From Zygnema circumcarinatum (taxonomy: Eukaryota; Streptophyta; Zygnematophyceae; Zygnematales; Zygnemataceae), in assembly GCA_037447605.1 (NCBI GenBank), contig CM074807.1, positions 1,326,254 to 1,390,253 of the forward strand: 64,000 nt of DNA. The letters run 5' to 3'. The notes beneath the pieces were generated by a model that had not been told where the DNA came from, made no database searches, and saw only the letters and a program-made list of their open reading frames with translations. This document shows positions 22,487 through 33,000 of this stretch, in pieces (position 1 is the first letter of the stretch; every line of letters begins with the position of its first letter). Made by a program: the position numbers and the translations under genes.

Positions 22487-22890
22487 GTGACTTTCCAAAA
22501 TACAACCTTTATCTAAGTTGAGTACTGTTTTCCCTTTGCTGTCACTATGCCAAGCTACCATCTTGTTCTATTCTGCCTTACACTCATCCCAATGACCGAT
22601 GATAACTAGAAGCCTAGCTAAGAGAATAGCCGAGGAGAGGACAGGGGAAGAGAGCCCCCAAGGAAGGGCCCTTTGCGCATCGAGTCCAGCCGCCGGTGGG
22701 AACATCTTCAGGATCCCTACGTCTTCCGCTGCGCGTACCTCTGAATCTCCCGGATCCTGGCTCTATGCTGCAGGCAGACCCACAGCACCAGCCCAACCCT
22801 TCATTAGTTTCAGCACGGACGCGCGAGTGGCCGTACAGCACCTGCAACTAGCTCAGCAGTCTTCTCTTAACCCCACGTATCTTGTGCTAC
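22487..22890 (+). repeat. Dispersed repeat R, copy A (5' part lost in the gap)
   Basis: It shares long collinear stretches with copies at 28134-29245 (-), 29250-30003 (-), 30755-31440 (+) and 38325-39050 (+). Markers are ACCTTTATCTAAGTTG, a GGGAACATCTTC block and a terminal TTAACCCCAC...ATCTT. No coding frame is conserved between copies. Confidence 0.8.
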
Positions 22891-23121
22891 AGGGGTCTAC
22901 TGTATGTACCCTTTCCAATGAGGCAGTACGGACTCGAGTTTGGACTTTTCCGAGGCCGGTACCAGGTACCGTACGGTAGGCCTGCGCAGGTCGGACCGTA
23001 CCATACCCATACCTATGGAAGCCTGGCGGCCGCGCCCCCAACCCTAACAAGGAGGAAGGGAGGGAGGCCCGGAGGAGGAGGAGGAGGAGGGGGCCTGCAA
23101 GATAGGTAGATAGATAGATAG
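22891..23121 (+). promoter_or_regulatory. Upstream region of the dioxygenase-like gene
   Basis: It contains short palindromic GTACC/GGTACC and CCGTACGG motifs, then a GGA-rich tract and a (TAGA)n run just before the ATG. No TATA box was identified. Calling it a promoter is inference from position only. Confidence 0.3.
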
Positions 23122-24210
23122 ATGGCGCGGGAGGGCGGCTACGGCGTCGCGACAGACAAACCGACTCGGAAGCGAAAAAGTCGCAATCGTGGTGAGAAAA
23201 AGGGGGCGGGAGAGAGTAGCATTGGGGATGCTCTGAGACTAGATGCACAATTGTTCAAGCATGCATGGAACGGCATTGACACGGTAGAGCACGATTGGGA
23301 AGATGAATTAAACGCGACAAATTTTTATAGTGATCTTCAATTTAAGAAAAAAATACTAGCGCATCTGAAAGTGATTGAGAATGACAGGGTAGTTTATCAT
23401 CTAGTGGTTAAAAATGGCATCAAAAATATCTACTGCATCACCATTCCTCCCAATTTCATAAAGTCTTTTTTAAGTTTGCCTTTGTGGGAGGACATTCAAG
23501 ACGCGGCACCATGGGTTTCCCAAATGGTGGGGGGGATAGTTCGGAATGAGTCACACCGTGCCAACAGCAAACTATACATAGTTGGTGTGCGCAAGTGTCC
23601 TCGGGGTAAATCTTATAAAGGCTGTGAGTATTTCGGAAGATATATTAGGAGGCAAAAGTCAGAGGTTGTGAACAGAGAGTATGAGCGGGTGAGAGAGATA
23701 GTAGACCGCTACCAAAAAAGGGTTGGCGAACTGACAAAGCTTCTGTGGCCCTCTGCTTCTGCGGCAATGTCAGAAGCCATGAGAGAGTCAGGTTTAGGGC
23801 AGGTCTGCCCTTCCATTTTTAGTGCGGTTTCTATGTCTTTGGACTACTCTTCAGTTCTGCACAAGGACGGACAAGACAAAGGTGCAACGCACCTTCAGTG
23901 GTTCAATCAGTCCTCCAAGATAGATTCTTTGATCACACGATTTGTGCTCCCAAGCATCAGGTGCATATATGAGGCCACACATGGTGCAAGCATTTTGTTC
24001 TTGGGAGCAGCTCAGCATGGAACGGAAGGCATCAGGTCCGTCAAAGGTGTGCGGGGAATCGCTTGTTACACAAACAACGAAGTGTTGAGAGCGGCGACTG
24101 CTGCAAAGAAGGCGTACACCAATCGAGGAATAACGCTGCCTTTAGACCGTTTTGGGTCAAAAATTGGTAGCGACGGCTCATTCTTGCGAATAGAAGGGAA
24201 CAGATTTTGA
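23122..24210 (+). CDS. Candidate TET/JBP-like Fe(II)/2-oxoglutarate dioxygenase, 362 aa, single exon
   Basis: This is the only long intact frame in the repeat-rich half. The N-terminal 30 residues are basic (KPTRKRKSRNRGEKKG), a likely nuclear or DNA-contacting tail. The C-terminal half has the layout of a double-stranded beta-helix dioxygenase: SMSLDYSSVLHKDGQDKG carries an H-x-D iron pair (H247, D249), then FVLPS and HGASILFLGAAQHG supply the distal iron His (H299), and R311 in VRGIACY could bind the 2-oxoglutarate carboxylate. An S-x-x-Y then H-[KR]-D-x-x-D-x-G pattern recalls TET/JBP 5-methylpyrimidine oxidases, many of which travel with transposons in fungi and algae. The first ATG follows a TAGA run; no intron is needed. 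The substrate is unknown. It could equally be another 2OG oxygenase family, and the motif match is by eye. Confidence 0.55.
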   Translation: MAREGGYGVATDKPTRKRKSRNRGEKKGAGESSIGDALRLDAQLFKHAWNGIDTVEHDWEDELNATNFYSDLQFKKKILAHLKVIENDRVVYHLVVKNGIKNIYCITIPPNFIKSFLSLPLWEDIQDAAPWVSQMVGGIVRNESHRANSKLYIVGVRKCPRGKSYKGCEYFGRYIRRQKSEVVNREYERVREIVDRYQKRVGELTKLLWPSASAAMSEAMRESGLGQVCPSIFSAVSMSLDYSSVLHKDGQDKGATHLQWFNQSSKIDSLITRFVLPSIRCIYEATHGASILFLGAAQHGTEGIRSVKGVRGIACYTNNEVLRAATAAKKAYTNRGITLPLDRFGSKIGSDGSFLRIEGNRF

Positions 24211-27200
24211 TGCAAAGGTGCATTCAAAAATCTATCGTTCACACTACACCAACATGTCATATACTTTGGTTTGAGCTCAAAGACAAGAAGCATCTTACTT
24301 GTGGCTGCTTTTTGCAGGGCACGGAAGGCCCTTTCATACCGTAACCCTTCTCTCCTTCGGCCTTTTCTCTCTCCTTTCCCCCACTTCCTCCTTTAAATGC
24401 ACGCTTGAAAAAGAATGACATTAGATTAAATAAGGCCCTGCATGTTTCTATAAAGCCGGCCTTCCTCTCACAGGCCTCCAGGCTGCATACTGTAATCGTC
24501 TTAATCGTTTTCAAAGTGCTTCACTTTTTAGGGTTCCTGTGGGCTGTCCATTCGCCCCAACTGTTGCTTCGCATGATGTGCATCACAACAGGTCGGTTCT
24601 CGCACTACGCTGCAGTCCACGGATTAGGGTTTCTGCAGAGGCTTGTCACTGGATAGAGGAGGCCATAAGGTGGTGTTTCTGCCGAGACTGCTCACTAGAG
24701 AGAGGAGGCCATGGATTAGGGTTTGCAGAGCTCGCTCACTGGATAGAGGAGGCCATGGATTAAGGTTTCTGCAGGAGTTTCTCAACAAGGAGAGGACATC
24801 GGCTAGTGTAGCAGTCTATTTGCAGCTCCATGGAGCCGGTTAGCGTATTAGAGAGCCTGGGAGCAGAAATAACGGCCATAGTGACTCCAGTATCCGCATG
24901 CATGCATGCTGCTCGTGCTGCTCATGGTGCGTGGCCTCACTCCAAACGGCTCTCCAGAGAGCGGCCGGCTATTGGTGCTCTCATTTATCACGAAAGGAGG
25001 TGTGTTTTCAACTCCTCTGTTCATTTTTCTGCTTTTGGATGCTGACTATTTGCCCTCCATGTTTTCCATCCCACATTCATTGGCACTAGCATTTATTCCG
25101 AATCTGGAATTCAAATTCTTGTTTCTCATAAAAGCGCAGGGGGAGGGCTCGCATTTATCCTCCATTCATGTCTGACTAAAGTGACTTATGCTTTTCTATA
25201 TCAGTGAATAGAGACCGAGCCGGGCACATAAAATGCTCATTATTCAGTCTTTAGTGTTTTCAATTTCGAACCAGCGACTAAAGTCCTGCACCAATACATA
25301 CTCCATCATGCACATCAGCCAGCTGCTGCTCCTGCTGAATGTTTTTGTGTCATTCTAGATCAATTTCAGTAGTGATTGTGCCAACTTAAGAGCAATATAG
25401 AGCAGGTCATATCAATGGGCATATAAACATCAAGAAACAGGGTAGGCACAGGAAATGAAGATGTAGAACGACCCATAGAAAGCTTACTTCTCGCAATGGT
25501 GAAGTCGATGAATGTTTGATGCAGCGTTTGCGTACTATAGAACGTGAATGTTTCATTTTTTTCTATTAATTCTTGCATGTTTTTTTCCTTTAAGCCTTGA
25601 TACCGTCCCTCTGAGTGTTGCCGATAAGTCCGATGGGTCCTCAGTGTTTTATTCGCACAATGAAGCTGCATTGAGCTTGTGTTAAATTTGAGATCTGCCT
25701 TGTTTGATCTGCTTTGTGCAGCTGGGTGGCTCCGTGGCAGTGCTAATTATCCAGGCAAGCTACCAGGGCTTTTGAGCGCGGCCTATTTTGACTGTGGTAC
25801 GGAATCATCTGATCACCTTCTAGATTGCAGAATTGTTTTTTGATTACTCCTGTGAATGTCGCAGTTCGTATAGCGTGGGTAATCGCATTGCATCTTGAGC
25901 TCATTCAAGGTTAATGCTGGGCATCAGAACGTCAATGGCATTTGACAACTAATCAAGCATAGTAGGATTTGCAAATAAATTCCGTTTTAGTGGTCCACCT
26001 AATCCATGAGGCGAAGCTAGTTTGACCTCAACATATGAGGAGCTGCAGCCGAATTGCGTCATTTCAAATACTTCAGAATCCATTACATGGTTGGTGTATG
26101 TTCACAGTCTCCTATGAGTCTGTAGCTATTGCAGAAGATCAGCGGAGCCCTTCCTTGTCAAGAATTACATCATGCTAAGAACTGCAATCTGATCTGACCT
26201 ACTCGTCTGTGACTCGTGCTCTGTCAGACCCTCTCCATTCCCATTGACATCATCACCTTCAGCATCATTCTTCACTGAACTTCTCCATTGTGGGAGTCCT
26301 CGCCGGCTTCTTCTTCCTCCTCATGCACTCGTATCTGGTTATCAAAGGGGCGGTGGTTCACCCACCTGCCGGAATGGACGACGTGGCTACTCCTTTTGGC
26401 AATGGCCGTATACGACCTTATAGCGGTCCTCATGCCAGGTGGGCCAATAGCATCCTGACACCTGTAACCTTTCTGCTTATCTAATGTCACTTGCTACTTC
26501 CCCAAATAAAGCCAACCAGGAAGAGAAGCAGAAGCTTTGACATGCTTTCTAACAGCAGATGGCACGTGGAGTGTGCAGAAGGAAGAGAAAATTTCGTCGA
26601 GACAAGCTGCCGCAGGACGGAACCCGCCCCTGCAGCATTGTCGTGCGCGGGAGGACGCTTTGATAGCTTACAGAAACGCACTCTACGCCTCTCCCTCTCT
26701 CTCCCTCTCGCTCTCTCTCCTCCCTCTCTCCTACCTCGCCTCTCTCGCCTCTCCTCTCTCCTGACGATTACGGCAGCCATAGCCGCACTGCACTCCTTCC
26801 AAACTGCACTCCTTCCAAAGGGGGCCCCCTTGGAGGGGGCCGCTGAGTCCTTTGCAGGAGCCTCTCAGCGCAAAGCCTTCAACAGAGTATGACATGAGAA
26901 GATGAGCAGCTGCAACAGTCAGCATCTAGTGCACTTTAGGGATAATCTTTTGAAAGGTTGACGGTTTTCCACTGTCCTACTTTATCACCAAATGGATGCC
27001 ATCTCCGCTCCTGTGCTGGCCACTCATGCAGTGGGGAAATGTTGCACATCAGATTCAGGTTTGGTTTGTGAGGAAGGCTATCGGTCAATTCAACCATTCA
27101 TTCCATTTCGCCTCTGCTTTTTAATCAAAGTTTAAATTCCATGCATTTTAAATCCTAACTTATCTTTCGTGGAAGCCGGGAGTCGAACCGTGCAGACTAC

Positions 27201-28100
27201 AATGAAATCCTGTGCTTAACGCTTTAATTCCGTTTCCAATATCTGTGAAAATGCAAGTACATTGAAAGCCCACACGTAAAGCTGAATTGAAGTGGAAGTA
27301 TTTATTATTTCAAGCATCAAGCAGAAATTTTGCCACTCTGGACAATCTGATATCCAGAAAACTTAAAAAACTGAAACATTGGCTAAAACCCCTGAGTGAC
27401 TGATCGGATGAAGGTTAAACCCTCGTCACGCCTTAGCTTTGTACTGTCGAATTCTTGGTTCTCAATTGAACTTGTAAACTTCTCTGGCTAAAGGGAGGCC
27501 TGTGAGTTGACGTAGCCTTTCAAACTAGATGGAAGATCATCTTTCACAGAGGAAAAATTCTTGTCCATAACAGATAAACGTTGAGAAACCATGCAGAAAC
27601 GAGGGTTTTTTAAGATGAGAGCCTTACATGAAGTGAAAAATAATATCAATTGCGCTGAAAGGGAATCATTAATTATGTAATTAGTACACAAGCTAGTCGT
27701 GGAGTTGTTCCTATGCAGTCACCCTAAACGAGTATCTGAGCAAACAAGCGCATTGCTGCTGAGAATATCTGAGCCTCAAAGTGGCGAGGATGCTGCCTGC
27801 AGGAAGGAAGCAGGATGTTACTTTTGATGGAAGCCCTGCACCAGCGACTGGTGGAACAGCGTTTTTTTTTTTTTTTTTTTGAAGTAATTTGAAGGTACAG
27901 GCTCACACGGCACAGGCTCCTCAGAGAATGGCAATCAACCCTGGCCTGGAACACAACTCAGCCAGAATTCGTCGAGCAAGAGAATATGAGCAGGAGTAGA
28001 AAGATGGGATTCCGGGGAAGGGGATTCTTTGTTGTTGAAACAAGCTAGATACAATACAGTACGACGCCGTATCGTACTGTACAGTACAGTGGAGGGTCCT
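24211..28100. other. Low-repeat intergenic region, no gene recognised
   Basis: Only short frames without recognisable domains are present. It holds an imperfect tandem repeat at 24640-24775, a CT-rich tract at 26690-26762, a GC-rich palindrome near 26812-26845 and a poly(T) run at 27860-27880. A short frame at 26290-26484 has a hydrophobic start but no known family. Confidence 0.6.
24640..24775. repeat. Imperfect tandem repeat, about 45-60 bp unit
   Basis: Three copies of a unit containing CACTGGATAGAGGAGGCCAT or a one- or two-base variant, followed by a GGTTTCTGC-like block. Confidence 0.75.
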
Positions 28101-28133
28101 CGTATTTACCGCCCGAAGGAGTGCGTTGTAGCA

Positions 28134-29245
28134 AGATAAGTGGGGTTAAACAAAGATTGCTGAGCTAGCTGCAGGTGCTGTACGGCCACACGCGCGTCCG
28201 TGCTGAAACTAATGAAGGGTTGGGTTGGTTCTGTGGGTCTGCCTGCAGCATAGAGCCAGGATCCGGGGGATTCAGAGGTACGCGCAGCGGAAGACGTAGG
28301 GATCCTGAAGATGTTCCCACCGGCTGCTGGACTCGATGCGCGAAGAGCCCTTCCTTGGGGGCTCTCTTCCTGTAACAAACCTGCCAACTGCAAGGTTTGA
28401 ACACAAGACCTCCCGGTATCCACACCAGTGCTTTACCATTAAAAGGCAACCGCGGATGTAAGTACTAGGCCATACAACCCATGTATAGCGTTTCGCTACA
28501 TTCCTCCCCACCTAAACCGGGCTCGTCCTCGAGCGCACTCAAGGGTTTTCACGAGCAGCGTTCAAGCTCCTTCAACACATGCGCCACGACGGTCTCAGCC
28601 CCTCAGGCCACTAAGGAGCGCTTTCCGTACCATGCTCAGAGATCACGGTGTTTTTAGGGTGGATTACAAATACCGGGCACTGGCTCTGATACCAATGTAA
28701 CAAACCTGCCAACTGCAAGGTTTGAACACAAGACCTCCCGGTATCCACACCAGTGCTTTACCATTAAAAGGCAACCGCGGATGTAAGTACTAGGCCATAC
28801 AACCCATGTATAGCGTTTCGCTACACTTCCCCTATCCTCTCCTTGGCCAGTCTCTTAGCTAGGCTTCTAGTTATCATCGGTCATTGGGATAAGCGTAAGG
28901 CAGATTAGGACAAGATGGCAGCTTTGCATAGTGACAGCAAAGGGAAAACAGTGCTCAACTTAGATAAAGGTTACATTTTGGAAACTCACCCCAGCCAGCG
29001 GTTGGCTGGGGAATGTCATTACAATGAAATTGTCTTCTCACTGAAATCTTTGTCTAGCTGGGCTGAATGGGACGTCTAAATGCTATCAGCAAGAAGAGTC
29101 TCTCTCTCTCTCTCTCTCTCTATCTATGGCATGGGACTCTCTCTCTCTCTCTCTCTCTTACTTAGCATCTGTTGCTGTAACTGAAGAGGAAGGAAAAGAA
29201 GAAAGAAGAACAAGAAGACAAACCACACAGCAAATACATAGCAAG
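28134..29245 (-). repeat. Dispersed repeat R, copy B, carrying a TRIM insertion
   Basis: Minus-strand copy of R, starting with GCAAGATAAGTGGGG and ending in the AGCAAATACATAGCA tract. It is interrupted by TRIM-3 (28371-28825). It includes CT microsatellite blocks near 29100-29160. It abuts copy C head to tail. Confidence 0.85.
28371..28825 (-). mobile_element. Complete TRIM-like element, 455 bp (TRIM-3)
   Basis: LTRs at 28371-28500 and 28696-28825 (130 bp each) flank an internal region of 195 bp. It has the purine tract complement next to the left LTR and the primer-site complement GGCTCTGATACCA (28682-28694) next to the right LTR. A perfect 5-bp duplication CTTCC is at 28366-28370 and 28826-28830. 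Repeat copy C at 29510-29530 shows the uninterrupted site, proving the edges. The LTRs differ from TRIM-1 LTRs mainly near GTTTGAACACAAG, so this is a distinct subfamily. Confidence 0.95.
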
Positions 29246-29249
29246 TAGG

Positions 29250-30003
29250 ATGAAGATAAGTGGGGTTAAACAAAAATTCTTTGAGAAATTTGGCTACTTG
29301 GTCTTTAATACTGAGGCTTGTAGCAGCGGAGTCTTGAAGCTAATGAAGGGTTGGGTTGGTTACATTAGATTACACTTGCTTGTGGCCATGGGGAGGCAGG
29401 TCAGGGGATTGAGGAGAATGCCAGCCTTGGTATGAGCGTAAAGGGATCCACGAAGATCAGGCCCCACGGTTCTGGCTGAGGGCTACGATCTTGTGAAGAG
29501 CCCTTCCTTGGGGGCTCTCTTCCCCTATCCTCTCCTTGGCCAGTCTCTTAGCTAGGCTTCTAGTTATCATCGGTCATTGGGATAAGCGTAAGGCAGATTA
29601 GGACAAGATGGCAGCTTTGCATAGTGACAGCAAAGGGAAAACAGTGCTCAACTTAGATAAAGGTTACATTTTGGAAACTCACCCCAGCCAGCGGTTGACT
29701 GGGGAATGTCATTACAATGAAATTGTCTTCTCACTGAAATCTTTGTCTAGCTGGGCTGAATGGGACGTCTAAATGCTATCAGCAAGAAGAGTCTCTCTCT
29801 CTCTCTCTCTCTATCTATGGCATGGGACTCTCTCTCTCTCTCTCTCTCTTACTTAGCATCTGTTGCTGTAACTGAAGAGGAAGGAAAAGAAGAAGGAAGA
29901 ACAAGAAGACAAACCACACAGCAAATACAAATACTAAGCCCAGCACTAAAAGACAAAACAGCATCACCGACATCCCATCTACTTAACAGCGACAATAGAT
30001 CTT
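29250..30003 (-). repeat. Dispersed repeat R, copy C (uninterrupted)
   Basis: Minus-strand copy with the same CT microsatellite, CCAGCCAGCGG block and AGCAAATACAAATACTAAGCC tract. It carries the empty TRIM-3 target (CTCTCTTCCCCTATCC). It faces plus-strand copy D, 0.75 kb away, in inverted orientation. Confidence 0.85.
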
Positions 30004-30754
30004 GAGTCCTAGCGTTGTGACCTGCGATTGGCTGGCACTGCCGCCTTGAGCACGGCCCGGCTTCGTGGAGCCTTGGATAGGTCCAGCGAATGATTATGGC
30101 TGACACTCATGGGTGATTCCCGGTGCGCCTTGGCGGATGGTGTGCTGTTCCGTGGCCCGCCAGCGCGTAAAGCTACGCCTTCTCTCAATCTCCGTTGGCA
30201 GCTCCTGGATTCCGTTGATCCATGACACGGAAGATGCATACGTCAAGTACAATCGAACTGACGCCAAGCCGTCGAACGCAGCTCCGTTACGCTACAGCGT
30301 CCTCAATATTTTCGCCCCGATTTTGCCGAAACCACCTTTTTGTACGGTAACTTGTGTTAGCCGTACTTTTCGTACTTTTCGTACTTTTCATACTTTTCGT
30401 ACTTTTCGTACTCTTGATGCTGTTAAATTTACTATACGTACTAAGCGGGTTACGGGTGTAGCGTAAACGAGCTGCGTTCGGCAGTTTCGCGTCGATCCGA
30501 TTATTGTCATAGTATGCCTCTTAGTGTCGCGGTCAGCCCGGAATCGGGGGTACATAGCGGAGATTTAGAAGCTGGCGCCATGCGTTAGCTGACCCGCGGA
30601 ACAGCACACCATCCGACAGCGCACGGGAGCGCCGCAAAGATGCCGCCGATTATCATTTGTTGACCTATCCTAAGGCTCCAATTTAGTCGGCCAGCCTCTC
30701 GCGGGCAGTTGGCCAATCGAGAGGTATCACTACTAAGACTCAAGATCTATTGTC
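30004..30754. other. Spacer between inverted R copies C and D
   Basis: Each side repeats the G2-type flank (ACTCAAGATCTATTGTC) in opposite orientation. A 9-bp minisatellite (CTTTTCGTA, about six units) lies at 30361-30412. No gene is visible. Confidence 0.6.
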
Positions 30755-31440
30755 GGTGTTAAGTAGATGGGATGTCGTTGATGTTGTTTTGTCTTTTAGT
30801 GCTGGGCTTAGTATTTGTATTTGCTGTGTGGTTTGTTGTCTTGTTCTTCTTTCTTCTTTTCCTTCTCTTGATTCTGGCCAACCAGAATCTTAGAAGTAGA
30901 GAGAGAGAAAGTTCATACCATAGATAGAGAGAAAAAGACTCTTCTTGTGATAGCAATTTCAGGCATCCATTCAGCATTGAACAAAGATTTCGATGAGAAG
31001 ACAATTACATTGTAATGACATTCCCGACCAACCCATTTGGGGTGAGATTTCCAAGATCTGACCTTTATCTAAGTTGGTACTTGTTTTCCGCCTAGCTGTC
31101 CAGCTATGCTGTGCCATCTTGTCCTATCACGGCTTATCCCCGATGGCCAGATGATAGCTAGAAGCCTAGCTAAGAACTGTAGGAGAGGGGCGAGGGGAAG
31201 GGAAGGCCCCCGAGGGAAGGGGCTCTTGGCCTCGAGTCCGGCGGCCCGGTGGGAACATCTTCGGGATCCCTCGTCTTGCATTTGCGTACCTCTGAATCCC
31301 AGGATCGGCACCATCTTTGCCGGCGAGACCCGCAGGAACCAACCCAACCCTTTAAATTGGTTTGGCCGGGCCTTGAGTGGCGTCACGGCACCTAACATTG
31401 CTTCGGCAATCTTTGTTAACCCCAACATCTTAGTATCGGA
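30755..31440 (+). repeat. Dispersed repeat R, copy D
   Basis: Plus-strand copy starting at GTTAAGTAGATGGGATG and ending near TTAACCCCAACATCTT. It is collinear with the reverse complement of copy C but more diverged, with many small indels. Confidence 0.8.
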
Positions 31441-33000
31441 AGCGAGGAAGGTTTTGAATCAGCGTGCGCGTCACGTGAGGCTGCGGAATCTGTGACCGTG
31501 TCACAGCCATATAGATGAAGAGCTGCGGCCAGAGGGCAAGCAGATCTTCATGATGAGGAGGAAGACTTTTGGCACCTCGAAGAAACGGCGATGAAATCCG
31601 AGGGCCCGGATTAGACTTCAGAGGAAGAAGCGGTCGAGAGGAAGCGGCCCGAAGATGGAGCATCACGAAGGAACCCTTGCTCCCGATTAAACACCTTGGC
31701 GAGATAGAGTGATTGAAGAGGCTGCCAGCGACTCCGTCTAAGCGGCGATGGCCACAAACTCCGGTAGCGTATGCAGCGCGCCAGTCGAGGCGCTGCGCGG
31801 TTCTTTGTCTGCAGCGTGGCCGGATCGCAGTGAAGAGATCTTGGATTTGAACCTGCGGTCCCACGCGGCCGAAGCGAGAACCCACGGGATCTCGGTCGGG
31901 ATAACTCTTTTGCACCGGGGAGTCCCTTGACCTTCAATTTGCGCGGATCACAACGAGCAAAGGGAATGGTGAGGAAGACACCCTCACCTCCGGCTTTCCT
32001 GACTTTTACCCATCCCGTGACCGGGCGGCGGCAGAACGAAGAGGCGGGGCGATGCGCGCTGGAATTTTCGGCACCGAACCAGCACAGAGAAGCACCGGTG
32101 GGGCGTCACGAAGGTTCACGGCCCGAGATGGAAGAGATGATGACAAAAGCCCGATAGCCTTGATTCTGAAAAAAGAGTAGTGAGGATACAGCGAGGGCAT
32201 CATCCGCAAGGCTTCACCGGCAGCGAGGAAGATCTTGAAGCATGGGTGAACGCATGAGGAGAAGCGTATGGCCCGGTTTGAAGGAGGACCCGATGGATCA
32301 ATTTGGCCTTGGAAGGCTGGAAGGAGAAGTCGAAATTTGGAAAGAAACTGTCCCGAAGCGCACAAAGCGGATGTATTAAGCCACCGTGAGGACACATTCA
32401 AGCAAACTTTGGGGCAAACGGCCCGGATTCCGGATCCGATCAGCGTGGCTGGACCGACTTATTTACATAGAATGCTACGATTGATGGTACATTTGAATTC
32501 GCTGACGCTTTGTCGCGTAGCAATCTGATCGAGAACTTACTGCGACTTTTTCGAGATGCTCGATTGGTTACGCCGAAAACCATCGGCCCGAAGGATCTCC
32601 ACGGATAGGTGAGGCTGAGACAACCCTGGCCGGATGCCGGGCATTGTTAGGCGAGGCGAGCGAGGCCGGAAGGATCAAGAGGCAGCGACATGTCACGACC
32701 ACATTACATGAGCGCTCTGAGATCCTCACGGCGGGATGACTCTGCCGGCGTGATTCTTGAGAGCCTTCCGAGAATCAGCGGTTGTTGATCCTACGCTACG
32801 CCCTGCTGAACGAAGCCTTCGCTTCTCGTACGTCCTTTGCTGGGGCGTCAGGACAGCACAATGATGCGGCCTACGGCCGCCAGCCCGGCCTGGCAACCCC
32901 TTCCCTTTCCCCGTACCCTCATGATCCGGTATCCCGTTGGCCCGGCGGTGAGATCCTCACATACCCGAGATGTTTCTCGTCGGGGATATCCGGGGCTCGC
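31441..33000. other. Degenerate repeat-derived DNA, no gene recognised
   Basis: GC-rich short frames on both strands, none with a recognisable domain. The texture (many CGG insertions relative to related repeats) resembles neighbouring decayed gypsy DNA. Confidence 0.45.

Noticed and set aside
26290-26484. Small membrane protein frame ([16 protein letters not shown])
   Set aside because: A single hydrophobic stretch, no known family, and no support from neighbours.
27170-27240. Possible minus-strand tRNA (GGTTCGACTCCCGGCTTCC)
   Set aside because: The B box is good and the outer GGAA/TTCC can pair, but there is no acceptable D arm or A box and the anticodon stem fails. Left out without a covariance-model score.
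30361-30412. CRISPR-like array in the CGTACTTTT repeats
   Set aside because: Contiguous 9-bp units without spacers; a plain minisatellite in a plant genome.
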